Below are positions 1 through 8,652 of a stretch of DNA of 64,000 bases, one piece after another. This DNA comes from CG1-02-35-72 sp045046885 (GTDB lineage: Bacteria > Bacteroidota > Bacteroidia > Flavobacteriales > Flavobacteriaceae): the NCBI GenBank assembly GCA_045046885.1, contig JASFYX010000031.1, positions 1 through 64,000 of the forward strand. Reading direction: 5' to 3'. Numbering within the stretch: position 1 is the first letter of the stretch; each line of letters opens with the position of its first letter. The position numbers and the translations under genes were made by a program. The notes below the pieces were generated by a model. It saw only the letters and a program-made list of their open reading frames with translations. It made no database searches and was not told the origin of the DNA.

Positions 1-774
1 CCTTTCCATTTCTGGACAGCCGATGTTTACGAAGGAGCTCCTATAAATGTAGCTTCATATTTATCAGTAATATCAAAAGGCGCTGCTGTTTTTATTTTGA
101 TGGTGGTTTTATTCAATGTCTTTAAAGGGTTTGAAAGTGTTTGGCAACCCATGTTGTACATTATAGCAATCGCCACTATGTTTATTGGTAATTTATTTGC
201 TTTAAGACAACAAAACATGAAACGCTTCTTAGCCTTTTCGTCTGTTGCACAAGCCGGATTTATGTTACTTGGTGTTATAAATGGGGGTATTTTAGGAACC
301 ACTTCAACAGTTTATTTTGTCTTGGTTTATATGTTCTCAAATTTAGCCGCTTTTGGTGTGGTACAAGCCATATCAGAAAAAACAGGCAAAGAGAATATGA
401 ACGATTATAATGGTTTATATCGTACCAATCCAAATTTGAGTTTGGTTATGATGTTAGGCTTATTCTCATTGGCAGGCATTCCACCAGTAGCTGGATTCTT
501 TGGTAAATTCTTTTTGTTTGCTGCTTCGGCAGGTAAAGGGTATTACATCTTGGTGTTTATTGCCGTTGTAAATGCTACTATTTCTTTATTTTATTATTTA
601 AAAGTTATAAGAGCAATGTTTTTAAGACAATCAGATAATCCAATTCCACATTTTAAAAACGATGTGTTTATGAAAATAGGGTTGGCCACAGCCTCAGCCG
701 GCATTTTAATTTTAGGATTGTACAGTCCGCTTTATGAATATGTTGAAAGTTTAAGTAGTTTAATTTTTAATTAG
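1..774 (+). CDS. nuoN: NADH-quinone oxidoreductase subunit N, 3' part
   Basis: The frame is open from the first base, so the 5' end lies outside the window; 257 residues of a family of about 460-480 are visible. NuoN is an antiporter-like membrane subunit of respiratory complex I that takes part in proton pumping. The visible part opens with PFHFWTADVYEGAP, the conserved NuoN signature, and continues with hydrophobic helices. The segment NMKRFLAFSSVAQAGFM carries the conserved lysine helix of this family. A short reading frame follows six bases after the stop and may be co-transcribed. The identification is firm; only the missing N-terminus is unknown. Confidence 0.96.
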   Translation, partial: PFHFWTADVYEGAPINVASYLSVISKGAAVFILMVVLFNVFKGFESVWQPMLYIIAIATMFIGNLFALRQQNMKRFLAFSSVAQAGFMLLGVINGGILGTTSTVYFVLVYMFSNLAAFGVVQAISEKTGKENMNDYNGLYRTNPNLSLVMMLGLFSLAGIPPVAGFFGKFFLFAASAGKGYYILVFIAVVNATISLFYYLKVIRAMFLRQSDNPIPHFKNDVFMKIGLATASAGILILGLYSPLYEYVESLSSLIFN

Positions 775-779
775 AGATT

Positions 780-1103
780 ATGGCATTAGCAGGAAAACAC
801 ACTTTTGGAAGTATAGATGATATACGCGTGACTTTTATAGAGAAAAAAATTGAAGAAGGCCGTAAAAACTTCTTAAAAGAATTATTAGAATTTAACGGAT
901 TTGAAGTTGTCATTAAAGAAGAAAAACGCAAAACAGAAGAAGATCCTCAACTATATACTGTTGCTGTAACCGATATGACATTTAATCCTACTGTTTGGGT
1001 TTTTGGTCGCCGTTTAAAAACACCCGATGGTCATAAAGTTACCCAAGATTATTGGAATCAAGTTTCTACAGACACATCTCCACAGTATTGGAAAAATGAT
1101 TGA
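780..1103 (+). CDS. conserved hypothetical protein downstream of nuoN
   Basis: This 107-residue protein begins five bases after the nuoN stop, so it is probably on the same mRNA. It is charged and shows no signal peptide or membrane segment. The N-terminal half is rich in Lys and Glu and looks helical. The C-terminal half contains several aromatic residues (for example NPTVWVFGRRL and QDYWNQ) and looks like a small mixed alpha/beta fold. I do not recognise a named family. Linkage to complex I genes is the only functional hint. Coding is supported by tight spacing and normal codon use. Confidence 0.75.
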   Translation: MALAGKHTFGSIDDIRVTFIEKKIEEGRKNFLKELLEFNGFEVVIKEEKRKTEEDPQLYTVAVTDMTFNPTVWVFGRRLKTPDGHKVTQDYWNQVSTDTSPQYWKND

Positions 1104-1132
1104 GTTCTCCTTTTAAGGCTGTTAAAAATTAA

Positions 1133-1140
1133 TATATTTG
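1133..1140 (+). promoter_or_regulatory. candidate -7 box for yebC
   Basis: TATATTTG matches the Bacteroidota -7 consensus TAnnTTTG and lies 18 bases before the yebC start. No TTG is found at the usual 17-23 base distance, so the call rests on the -7 element alone. Confidence 0.4.
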
Positions 1141-1158
1141 CAGTCTTAAGATAAAATT

Positions 1159-1911
1159 ATGAGTGGACACAGTAAATTTGCCAATATAAAGCACAGAAAA
1201 GGGGCTCAAGACGCCAAACGTGGTAAGATTTTTACCAGAATTATCAAAGAAATTACCATTGCCGTTAAAGAAGGTGGTGGTCCGGATGCTGATACTAATC
1301 CAAGCTTACGCCGTGCTATTACCAATGCCAAAGGCTGTAATATGCCTAAGGACACTGTAGATCGCGCCATTAAAAAAGCTTCTGGAGCCGATGCCGATAA
1401 TTATCACGAATTGACTTTTGAAGGATATGGCCCAAACGGTATAGCTTTTTTTATAGAATGTACCACAGATAACACCAATAGAAGTGTAGCCAATGTGCGC
1501 TCTATCTTTACTAAAAATGGTGGCGAATTAGGTAAAAATGGTTCACTTGAATTTATCTTTGATAGGAAAGGCGTTTTTAATTTAGATAAAACGACTTTAG
1601 AAATGGATTTAGAAGAACTTGAAATGGAATTGATTGATGGTGGCGCGGAAGAGTTTGAAGTAGAAGAGGATATTGTTACTGTTTACACGGGCTTTTCTGA
1701 TTTCGGATTGATGTCATCTACGCTCGAAAAGTTAAATATTGAGCCTAAAAGCGCCGAGTTAGAACGCATACCTAATAATACAAAAGAATTGCCTTTACAT
1801 AAAGCACAGTCGATATTAAATTTAGCCGAAAAATTTGAAGAAGATGACGACGTTCAAAATGTTTTTCACAATCTTGAAATTACTGACGAATTAATCGCCT
1901 CATTAGAATAA
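1159..1911 (+). CDS. yebC: YebC/PmpR family transcriptional regulator / translation factor
   Basis: The protein has 250 residues, close to the family length of 235-250. It opens with MSGHSKFANIKHRKGAQDAK, the diagnostic N-terminus of YebC/TACO1 proteins, with Phe where most members have Trp. The acidic middle and C-terminal domains (FEGYGPNG, NGGELGKNGSLEFIF) also match. The family is described both as DNA-binding regulators and as factors that help ribosomes through proline-rich stretches; which applies here cannot be read from sequence. It has its own candidate -7 box and ends in a strong shared terminator, so it is probably monocistronic. Confidence 0.95.
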   Translation: MSGHSKFANIKHRKGAQDAKRGKIFTRIIKEITIAVKEGGGPDADTNPSLRRAITNAKGCNMPKDTVDRAIKKASGADADNYHELTFEGYGPNGIAFFIECTTDNTNRSVANVRSIFTKNGGELGKNGSLEFIFDRKGVFNLDKTTLEMDLEELEMELIDGGAEEFEVEEDIVTVYTGFSDFGLMSSTLEKLNIEPKSAELERIPNNTKELPLHKAQSILNLAEKFEEDDDVQNVFHNLEITDELIASLE

Positions 1912-1920
1912 TAAAAATCA

Positions 1921-1957
1921 AAAACTCTCCAAGAGTTTAAAACTCTTGGAGAGTTTT
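1921..1957. terminator. bidirectional intrinsic terminator between yebC and DUF6249 gene
   Basis: Arms AAAACTCTCCAAGAGTTT and AAACTCTTGGAGAGTTTT are perfect reverse complements separated by one base. The stem ends in T runs on both strands. It lies between two converging genes and can serve both. Confidence 0.85.
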
Positions 1958-1972
1958 GTAAGTAAATTTTTA

Positions 1973-2305
1973 CTATTCTGCTGTATTTTTCTTTTCTTCA
2001 ATAAAATGATTTCCAATAAGGAAAGCACCACCAAACAAGAAAATCATAGAAAAGTAAGCCACTTCTTCTGGTAAATTAGTCGATTCTGCTATTATTGAGC
2101 CTACTAATAGACCTATAGCTACACCAACAAACAACATGCCAAATTTTAAAGTATAGCCTTTATTTTGTTTTTTTGTTAAAAACATAGAGGCATCTGCTCC
2201 TTTTTCAATCATTGAGAGACGCTCTTTATTTCTAGTTGTTAAAAATACATAAAAGATGCCAAAAATGGCTGCAAACATTGTAATAGGGATTAAAATTTCT
2301 TCCAT
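1973..2305 (-). CDS. DUF6249-type small membrane protein
   Basis: A 110-residue protein with three predicted membrane segments: roughly residues 4-23, 53-73 and 80-101. Between the first and second lies a basic cytoplasmic-looking stretch with RLSMIEKGAD, typical of the DUF6249 family found widely in Bacteroidota. Function is unknown. It is divergent from an ECF sigma gene, and its upstream region holds the same GTAAC-N17-CGTCT promoter found before that sigma gene, so I infer that the sigma factor controls it. It could be a membrane sensor, a target or a partner of the system. Confidence 0.85.
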   Translation of the reverse strand: MEEILIPITMFAAIFGIFYVFLTTRNKERLSMIEKGADASMFLTKKQNKGYTLKFGMLFVGVAIGLLVGSIIAESTNLPEEVAYFSMIFLFGGAFLIGNHFIEEKKNTAE

Positions 2306-2344
2306 TATATAAGATTTTAAATTAATATTCGTTTTCAGTATTTA

Positions 2345-2371
2345 AGACGCACACAATTTAATTTTGGTTAC
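2345..2371 (-). promoter_or_regulatory. ECF-type promoter of the DUF6249 gene
   Basis: On the minus strand GTAAC (2371-2367) is followed 17 bases later by CGTCT (2349-2345). This matches, in both elements and spacing, the plus-strand element before the sigma gene. The -10-like element lies 39 bases before the DUF6249 start codon. Confidence 0.65.
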
Positions 2372-2406
2372 AATGAATTCAAATTAATTTATTTTTAGAT
2401 AATATT

Positions 2407-2433
2407 GTAACCTATTTTATCTAAATGACGTCT
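2407..2433 (+). promoter_or_regulatory. ECF-type autoregulatory promoter of the sigma gene
   Basis: GTAAC (2407-2411), a 17-base spacer and CGTCT (2429-2433) form an ECF-style -35/-10 pair. It ends 10 bases before the sigma start codon, implying a very short leader. The same pair is present in mirror orientation for the divergent gene. Confidence 0.65.
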
Positions 2434-2443
2434 CATTATTATA

Positions 2444-3019
2444 ATGACTGACAGCCAAGATCAAATACATATAAATAAAGTGTTAGGTGGTAATGCACAT
2501 GCTTTTTCTTATTTATTAGAAAAGTATAAAGACTATGTATTTACAATAGCTGTCAATATTGTAAAGAATAGAGAGGAAGCAGAAGATGTTGCTCAAGAGT
2601 CATTTGTAAAAGCCTACAGTCAGTTAAAGACATTTAAAGGAAATTCTAAATTTTCAACTTGGTTGTACACTATTACTTTTAGAACAGCTATATCGGCTAC
2701 GCGTAAAAATAATTTAGCCATGTCTGATATTGACACTTATATAATAGATAATTATGGCGATGACGGATTGGTAAATCAGATTGAAATGTTAGCTAAAAAA
2801 GACCGAGAGTTTTATATTAAAAAAGCTTTAGCAGCATTACCTGAATTAGATGCTTTGGTATTAACTTTGTATTACCTAAACGAAAACACAACAGAAGAAA
2901 TAGAAGAAATAACAGGATTAAATAAGAATAATATAAAAGTACGTATGCATCGTGCAAGAAAGAAATTAGCCGAATCAATCGAAAGAATTTTGCCAAATGA
3001 AATGGCATCATTTAATTAA
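2444..3019 (+). CDS. ECF-family RNA polymerase sigma factor
   Basis: The 191-residue protein has the two-domain plan of ECF sigma factors. Region 2 lies at about residues 20-90 and includes REEAEDVAQESFVKAY and the core-binding FSTWLYTI segment. Region 4 lies at about 130-185 and contains the helix-turn-helix TTEEIEEITGLNKNNIKVRM followed by HRARKKL. It should recruit core polymerase to promoters with the GTAAC/CGTCT pair seen on both sides of this gene. The next gene starts six bases downstream and may encode its anti-sigma factor. The regulated stress is not indicated by sequence. Confidence 0.93.
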   Translation: MTDSQDQIHINKVLGGNAHAFSYLLEKYKDYVFTIAVNIVKNREEAEDVAQESFVKAYSQLKTFKGNSKFSTWLYTITFRTAISATRKNNLAMSDIDTYIIDNYGDDGLVNQIEMLAKKDREFYIKKALAALPELDALVLTLYYLNENTTEEIEEITGLNKNNIKVRMHRARKKLAESIERILPNEMASFN

Positions 3020-3025
3020 TACAAG

Positions 3026-3502
3026 ATGAAAAAGAATAATTTAAAAAGCAGTCTTTCGGAGTATTTAAAAGAACAACCAACAAGTTCTTTTTCTAAAAAT
3101 GTTATGCAGAAAATTCAAGAAGAGGTCTTTTTAAAATCAGAATTAAAAGTGGGTTTAATTCAAAAAGCACCTGCTAATTTTGCAGCTAGTGTTCTTAAAG
3201 AATGTTTGCCAAATTCGGTAGTTGAAAATTACGAACCTGTTATTAGTAAAAAATCTTGGTACCTTATTGGCGTCGTATTTGTTTTGTTTATTTCGTTAAG
3301 TCTTAACAATTCAACGGCTCCATCATTCATACCAACAAAATATTTATCAAATACTTTAAATATTATAAATACCAGCTTAAGTGTATTTGTAAATTATTTA
3401 AATTCTCATAACTTTATTGTCTTGACATTGCTAGGTATTTCGAGTTTAATAACCATAGAGACACTTTTTAAATTAAACAACTTCAATTTTAAAAAAGTAT
3501 AA
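3026..3502 (+). CDS. membrane protein downstream of sigma gene, possible anti-sigma factor
   Basis: A 158-residue protein that starts six bases after the sigma gene and is surely co-transcribed. The N-terminal 70 residues are hydrophilic. Two membrane segments follow at about residues 77-93 (SWYLIGVVFVLFISLSL) and 127-147 (NFIVLTLLGISSLITIE). There is no zinc-binding anti-sigma HxxxCxxC motif. Position and topology (cytosolic N-terminus, membrane C-terminus) fit an anti-sigma factor, but this is inference from context. I do not recognise a named domain. Confidence 0.8.
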   Translation: MKKNNLKSSLSEYLKEQPTSSFSKNVMQKIQEEVFLKSELKVGLIQKAPANFAASVLKECLPNSVVENYEPVISKKSWYLIGVVFVLFISLSLNNSTAPSFIPTKYLSNTLNIINTSLSVFVNYLNSHNFIVLTLLGISSLITIETLFKLNNFNFKKV

Positions 3503-3514
3503 AGAATCCTTAAA

Positions 3515-3546
3515 TTGTTAATTTATAATTGCTAAATTTAACTTTG
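3515..3546 (+). promoter_or_regulatory. promoter of the nickel/cobalt permease gene
   Basis: TTG (3515-3517), a 21-base spacer and TAACTTTG (3539-3546) match the Bacteroidota vegetative promoter. The -7 box lies 17 bases before the start codon. Confidence 0.6.
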
Positions 3547-3563
3547 CAATTTTAATATCAATA

Positions 3564-4262
3564 ATGGCTTTAAGTTTACCCTTATTTGCAGGAATTATAG
3601 CAGCAGTTGCGCATGTTATTTCTGGTCCCGATCATTTGGCCGCGGTTACTCCATTTGCTATTGAAAGCAAAAAGAAAGCTTGGAAGGTTGGATTATTTTG
3701 GGGAATTGGCCATTTGTTGGGGATGCTCGCTATTGGGATGCTGTTTTTACTTTTTAAGGAATATATTCCTGTTGAAAAAATATCGGCTCACAGCGATAAA
3801 CTTGTTGGTGTGTTATTAATTGGCTTAAGTATTTGGATTTTTTATCAACTATTTAGAAAAGAAAAAAACCACGCTCATACACATATCCATACCGAAAATA
3901 ATGGGATTATTCATAAACATTCACACACTCACACAAACGAAACTCACCACAATCACAAGCATTTAAACTTAAAACAAAACACAATGGCTTCTTTGTCTTT
4001 TGGGTTTGTACATGGTTTGGCTGGTATTGCGCATTTTTTATTATTTCTACCTGTTTTAGGATTTACATCTAAATTAGATTCTACACAATATATTATTGGC
4101 TTTGGAATAGGAACCATCCTTGCTATGGTGTCTTATGCCTTTGTAATTGGGAAAATATCTAGCAGTTCAAAAAGTAACCATAATGCTAACTTTTTTAAAG
4201 GTATCAGGTTTGCAAGTGGTTTATTTGCTTTTATTATAGGATTCTATTGGTTATTGAATTAA
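3564..4262 (+). CDS. UreH/NiCoT-like nickel (cobalt) permease with His-rich loop
   Basis: The 232-residue membrane protein has about six hydrophobic segments. Near the N-terminus HVISGPDHLAAV (residues 17-28) resembles the metal-binding His-Asp-His signature of nickel/cobalt permeases and UreH proteins. A cytoplasmic loop at about 103-138 is packed with His, which fits nickel capture. A second conserved helix carries FGFVHGLAGIAHF. It ends tail to tail with hypE (4-base overlap), so I infer it supplies nickel to the hydrogenase. Another TauE/RcnA-type metal transporter remains possible. It has its own vegetative-type promoter. Confidence 0.85.
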   Translation: MALSLPLFAGIIAAVAHVISGPDHLAAVTPFAIESKKKAWKVGLFWGIGHLLGMLAIGMLFLLFKEYIPVEKISAHSDKLVGVLLIGLSIWIFYQLFRKEKNHAHTHIHTENNGIIHKHSHTHTNETHHNHKHLNLKQNTMASLSFGFVHGLAGIAHFLLFLPVLGFTSKLDSTQYIIGFGIGTILAMVSYAFVIGKISSSSKSNHNANFFKGIRFASGLFAFIIGFYWLLN

Positions 4263-5284
4263 CAAATTCTAGGTAGTTGCTCGCCTACCAACGGACTCAC
4301 AATACGCTTGCCGCCAATTAAACTTTCCATAACAACTTTGTTAGGATGTTCCTGTGTAAATGAACCAATACTAGCTGCATTTTTACCTTTATCGTTTTTT
4401 TGCATAAGTGTCAGCACCTCGGTTTCAATACTTGGATCAACAACTGCTATAAAAACACCTTCATTAGCTACATACATAGGGTCTAATCCAAGCATTTCGC
4501 AAGCGGCTGCTACTTGTTTTTCTAAAGGGATATCAGCTTCTTTTATAGCAACTCCTTTATTGATATCATTAGCGATTTCGTGTAAAACGGTTCCTAAACC
4601 ACCACGGGTTGGGTCTCTAAACATTTTAATTTTATCGCCAAAAGCATCTAGTAAATCTTTGGTTAAGTGGTTTAAATTGGTAGAATCACTTTCTATAGTC
4701 GATTCAAATTCAAGTCCTTCTCTGTCGCTCATAATAGCCATACCGTGTTGGGCAATATTGCCATTTATCAGAATTTTATCACCCGTTTTTATATTCTCAA
4801 CAGAAATATTTGCTTTAGGATGCATTTCTCCAAACCCTGTGGTATTGATAAAAATTTGATCTCCTTTGCCACGTTCTACTACTTTGGTATCGCCCGTAAT
4901 TATCAAAACGCCGCTTTCGTCGGCAGCTTTTTTTATATCCTTAACTATTTTTATAAAATCAGAAACTTTTAAACCTTCTTCAATAATAAAAGCTAAACTT
5001 AAATATTTTGGGATGGCGCCACACATAGCCACATCGTTTACTGTGCCATGAACGGATAAACTACCAATATTTCCACCTTTAAAAAAGATAGGAGTAATGA
5101 CAAAACTATCGGTTGAAATGGCTACTTTTCCTTTAATATTTATAATGGCGCCATCGTCTTTTTTATCTAAAAACGGATTGCTAAAAGTTTTGAATATGAT
5201 TTTATCAAGCAAATTTCTAGTCAATTCGCCACCACTACCGTGACCTAAATTGATGGTTTCAAATCCTAAATTTTCCATAGCCAT
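4259..5284 (-). CDS. hypE: hydrogenase maturation protein HypE (carbamoyl dehydratase)
   Basis: HypE is a PurM-like ATP-dependent enzyme. It receives a carbamoyl group from HypF on its C-terminal cysteine and dehydrates it to the cyanide ligand of the NiFe site. The protein has 341 residues, normal for the family. It carries the N-terminal LGHGSGGELTRNLL motif, the central GDTKVV and RDPTRGGLGTVLHEIA segments, and the required C-terminal PRIC with Cys as last residue. It is the last gene of the hypF-hypD-hypE run, 11 bases after hypD. The intact PRIC tail implies a functional enzyme. Confidence 0.97.
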   Translation of the reverse strand: MAMENLGFETINLGHGSGGELTRNLLDKIIFKTFSNPFLDKKDDGAIINIKGKVAISTDSFVITPIFFKGGNIGSLSVHGTVNDVAMCGAIPKYLSLAFIIEEGLKVSDFIKIVKDIKKAADESGVLIITGDTKVVERGKGDQIFINTTGFGEMHPKANISVENIKTGDKILINGNIAQHGMAIMSDREGLEFESTIESDSTNLNHLTKDLLDAFGDKIKMFRDPTRGGLGTVLHEIANDINKGVAIKEADIPLEKQVAAACEMLGLDPMYVANEGVFIAVVDPSIETEVLTLMQKNDKGKNAASIGSFTQEHPNKVVMESLIGGKRIVSPLVGEQLPRIC

Positions 5285-5295
5285 TTTTAATTATT

Positions 5296-6375
5296 TTAAA
5301 GTGTAAAATGATAATAAGCTGCACAAGCCCCTTCTGACGAAACCATAGGAGCTCCCAACGGATTAGAAGGTTTACAGGTTTTACCAAACTCAGGGCATTG
5401 GTGTGGCTTTTTAATACCTCGCAATATTTCACCTGCTATACATTTTGAGTTTTCGGGGACTTTAATATGACTGATATTAAATTTTGATTCGGCATCATAT
5501 TTTTTATAGGCTTCTTTTATAACATAACCACTATTAGGAATCTCGCCAATGCCTCGCCATTCTCTTGTGCCAATTTCAAAAACTTTATTTATAACATTTA
5601 TAGCTACTAAATTGCCTTTTTCTTTTACAATGCGCGCGTATTGATTTTCAACCTCATATCGCCCTTCTTCCAATTGTTTTACAGCTATAAAAATACCTTG
5701 AACTAAATCTAAAGGTTCAAATCCGGTAATAACTATAGGTGTTTTGTATTTTTTGGCAAGGGGATAATATTGTTGAATTCCCATAATAGCACACACGTGA
5801 CCCGCTCCTAAAAAAGCGTCAATGTTGCATAAATCATCATCTAAAATGGCTTCCATTGCTGGAGGAACTAAAACATGTGAAGCCAAAATGGTGTAATTAT
5901 TTAAACCTTCTTTTTCGGCATGTAAAACCGATAGGGCATTTGCTGGTGCTGTGGTTTCAAAACCAACGGCAAAAAATACAATTTCTTTATCGGGGTTTTC
6001 TTTAGCGATTGAAACGGCTTCAAGGGGCGAATATAAAATGCGTAAATCACCTCCTATAGCTTTGGCTTCTAGTAAGCTTTTTTTGCTACCGGGTACGCGA
6101 ATCATATCACCAAAAGAACACACAATAACGCCTTTTTCTAATAATTCTATGGCTTTGTCAATCAGATTTAATGGCGTAACACAAACTGGACAACCTGGTC
6201 CGTGAATCATTTGAACCTTTTCTGGGAGTAATTCCAGAATACCATTTTTAACCAAACTATGTGTTTGACCACCACAGATTTCCATAATATGCCACTCTTT
6301 TGTAGCAATTTTATGAATCTCATCGAGGATTTTTTTAGTAGCTTCTAAATTGCGATATTCATTTAAATACTTCAT
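5296..6375 (-). CDS. hypD: hydrogenase maturation protein HypD
   Basis: HypD is the [4Fe-4S] scaffold on which, with HypC, the Fe(CN)2CO unit is assembled. The protein has 359 residues, typical length. Visible landmarks are MEICGGQTH with Cys34, GPGCPVC with Cys62 and Cys65, and a C-terminal cysteine cluster (IAGEILRG, HQCPEFGKTC, SSEGACAAYY) that binds the iron-sulfur centre. It begins three bases after hypF and precedes hypE by 11 bases, so the three are translated from one mRNA. Confidence 0.97.
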   Translation of the reverse strand: MKYLNEYRNLEATKKILDEIHKIATKEWHIMEICGGQTHSLVKNGILELLPEKVQMIHGPGCPVCVTPLNLIDKAIELLEKGVIVCSFGDMIRVPGSKKSLLEAKAIGGDLRILYSPLEAVSIAKENPDKEIVFFAVGFETTAPANALSVLHAEKEGLNNYTILASHVLVPPAMEAILDDDLCNIDAFLGAGHVCAIMGIQQYYPLAKKYKTPIVITGFEPLDLVQGIFIAVKQLEEGRYEVENQYARIVKEKGNLVAINVINKVFEIGTREWRGIGEIPNSGYVIKEAYKKYDAESKFNISHIKVPENSKCIAGEILRGIKKPHQCPEFGKTCKPSNPLGAPMVSSEGACAAYYHFTL

Positions 6376-6378
6376 AAT

Positions 6379-8634
6379 CTATTCTTTAATATTTAAATAG
6401 TACATTATTTGTCCAAAAGAAATATTTTCGTCATTTGGCGATAATTCTTTATGAAAGTACAAATTTATTTCTTTAGGAGCTAATGCTATAAGCATATCAA
6501 CCAAAGTTGTATTTTGAAAAACACCTCCGCTTAAAGCGATGTGTTTATAATCATTAGTTTTAGCTGTATCAATAATTGATTTCGCAAGGGTAAATAAAAA
6601 GTTGGTGATAATTTTTTCTCTAGTGATGCCATTTTTTAAATCGGCATAAATATTTTTTATTATTTCTTTTCCTGAAATTATATTCCCCTCTTGTTTTAAA
6701 TAACTTTTACAGGAAGGTAAATCGTAATCTGTAATTGAATTTTCTAACAAAATAGCGGCTTCGCCTTCGTAGGTGTTTTTATCGGTGATATTTAATAGCG
6801 AAGCAACAGCGTCAAATAAGCGCCCCACCGAAGAAGTTTTTAAGGTATTTGTATTTTTAAGCGATTGGTAGGTTTTGAATTCATTCTTTGTAAATTTTTC
6901 GGAAACGATTTCTAGCATTTCATCACTAGTTAGAGAAAGTAAAGAAATACGCGGTTCTTTAGACATTTTATCACCTAAAAGCCAATCAAAATACTCAAGA
7001 TGATTGATTCTTGAAATTGAATTTGATTCATAATTAAAAAATTCGCCACCCCAAATATTTGTATCATCGCCATAGCCGGTACCGTCAAAAACGACGCCTA
7101 AAACTTTTTTATCAAATAAATTGTGTTCACCTAAAACAGCTGTAAAATGTGCTTTATGATGTTGAATAGATATTAATTTAGCTTTTGTTTTTTGCGCCCA
7201 TTCTTTGCCATATTGTGTGCTTAAATACGAAGGATGTGAATCTACTAAAAGAACTTCGGGTTCTTGTTCAAAAATATTTATAAAATCGGTGGCTGTATGT
7301 GTAAATCGCTTATAAACATCAAAGCTATCCAAATTGCCTAAATACTGACTTATATACAAATAGTTATTTGGTATAAAAGTAATTGTACTTTTAAGATGTG
7401 ATCCCATAGCCATTATTTTTTTATCAGATTTTAAAGTAATATTAAAATAATTTGGGGCATAACCACGTGAACGTCTAAATAAAACTTCTTTGTTAAATTT
7501 TGTGCTAAACTTAACAACAGAATCGTCTTGCGGATGGGTAATTTTTAAGTTGTGTTGTAAAAAATAATCGGCTATATTTTTAAGCTTTTCTAAGGCTTCA
7601 TCATTTTCATTGATAATTGGTGAGCCGTGAATATTACCACTTGTTGCCACAATTGGGAAATCTAGTTCGTTAGCCAAAAGTTGTAAAATACCAGAATAGG
7701 GGAGCATCACTCCTAACTGATTTAAACCCGGGACCACATCATTTAAAGCAATTTTTCCTTTATAATTCTGTAATGGAATTATGGTGATAGGTCTTTGTGT
7801 TGAGGCTAAAGATTTAATTTGCTTGTCATTTAAAATGACTTCTTTTTGTAAAAATTTCATTGAAGGGTACAGTACAGCAAACGGCTTGTTAGGTCGGTTT
7901 TTTTTGGTGCGTAACTTTTTTATAATTGCAGGATTCTCGGCGTTACAACACAGCAAATAGCCACTGGCATTTTTTATGGCGATAATGTTGCCCTTTTCTA
8001 AAAGGTTTGCTAAATATTTGAAGATTTTTTTAGGTGTAACTTCTATTTTATTTCCAACATTGTCCGTTAAAAATAAGGTGATACCACAAGTAGGGCAGGT
8101 GTTGGTTTGTGAGTGGAACCGTCTATCGGAAGGTGTGGTGTATTCTGCCTTGCAATCGTCACACATGTGGAATTTGTCTATGCTTGTATGATCTCGCTCA
8201 AACGGAAAAGTTTGCGTTATAGCCCAACGAGGTCCGCAGTTTACACAAGTTGTAAAAGGATAATTGTAGCGTCTGTTTTTTGAGTTTATAATATCTTTTT
8301 TACAGTCTTCGCAAATAGAAAAATCGGGGGTGAGGGGTAAATTTACTTGTCCGTTTTTAATAGAAGGAATGATTTTAAAATCACTGAATTTCTGAAATTC
8401 AACTTGATTGATTGAGCTGTTTTTTATTTTAGAAATCGGTGGCGGGTTTTTTATTAGTCCATTATAAAATTTTTGAATGTTTTGGTCTAATCCGGTAACG
8501 AAAATAATAACACCGTTTTCATTATTTGAAACTGTTCCCTTCAATAAATATTGAATAGCCAAGTTATAAACTAAAGGCCTAAAGCCTACACCTTGAACTT
8601 GTCCTGATACTAATATTTTAAAGGATTTAGTCAT
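6379..8634 (-). CDS. hypF: carbamoyltransferase HypF
   Basis: HypF makes carbamoyl-adenylate from carbamoyl phosphate and passes the carbamoyl group to HypE. The 751-residue protein shows the full domain order. An acylphosphatase domain (residues 1-90) contains GQVQGVGFRP. Two zinc-finger pairs have Cys108/111/130/133 and Cys158/161/180/183. A YrdC-like domain lies at about 200-385. A Kae1-like domain contains HHKAHFTAVLGEH, FDGTGYGDD and ALSGGVFQN. No domain is missing. It is separated from the upstream protease gene by 85 bases containing a strong hairpin, so its expression may be lower than that of the structural genes. Confidence 0.97.
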   Translation of the reverse strand: MTKSFKILVSGQVQGVGFRPLVYNLAIQYLLKGTVSNNENGVIIFVTGLDQNIQKFYNGLIKNPPPISKIKNSSINQVEFQKFSDFKIIPSIKNGQVNLPLTPDFSICEDCKKDIINSKNRRYNYPFTTCVNCGPRWAITQTFPFERDHTSIDKFHMCDDCKAEYTTPSDRRFHSQTNTCPTCGITLFLTDNVGNKIEVTPKKIFKYLANLLEKGNIIAIKNASGYLLCCNAENPAIIKKLRTKKNRPNKPFAVLYPSMKFLQKEVILNDKQIKSLASTQRPITIIPLQNYKGKIALNDVVPGLNQLGVMLPYSGILQLLANELDFPIVATSGNIHGSPIINENDEALEKLKNIADYFLQHNLKITHPQDDSVVKFSTKFNKEVLFRRSRGYAPNYFNITLKSDKKIMAMGSHLKSTITFIPNNYLYISQYLGNLDSFDVYKRFTHTATDFINIFEQEPEVLLVDSHPSYLSTQYGKEWAQKTKAKLISIQHHKAHFTAVLGEHNLFDKKVLGVVFDGTGYGDDTNIWGGEFFNYESNSISRINHLEYFDWLLGDKMSKEPRISLLSLTSDEMLEIVSEKFTKNEFKTYQSLKNTNTLKTSSVGRLFDAVASLLNITDKNTYEGEAAILLENSITDYDLPSCKSYLKQEGNIISGKEIIKNIYADLKNGITREKIITNFLFTLAKSIIDTAKTNDYKHIALSGGVFQNTTLVDMLIALAPKEINLYFHKELSPNDENISFGQIMYYLNIKE

Positions 8635-8652
8635 AAAATTTTTAAAAAATAA

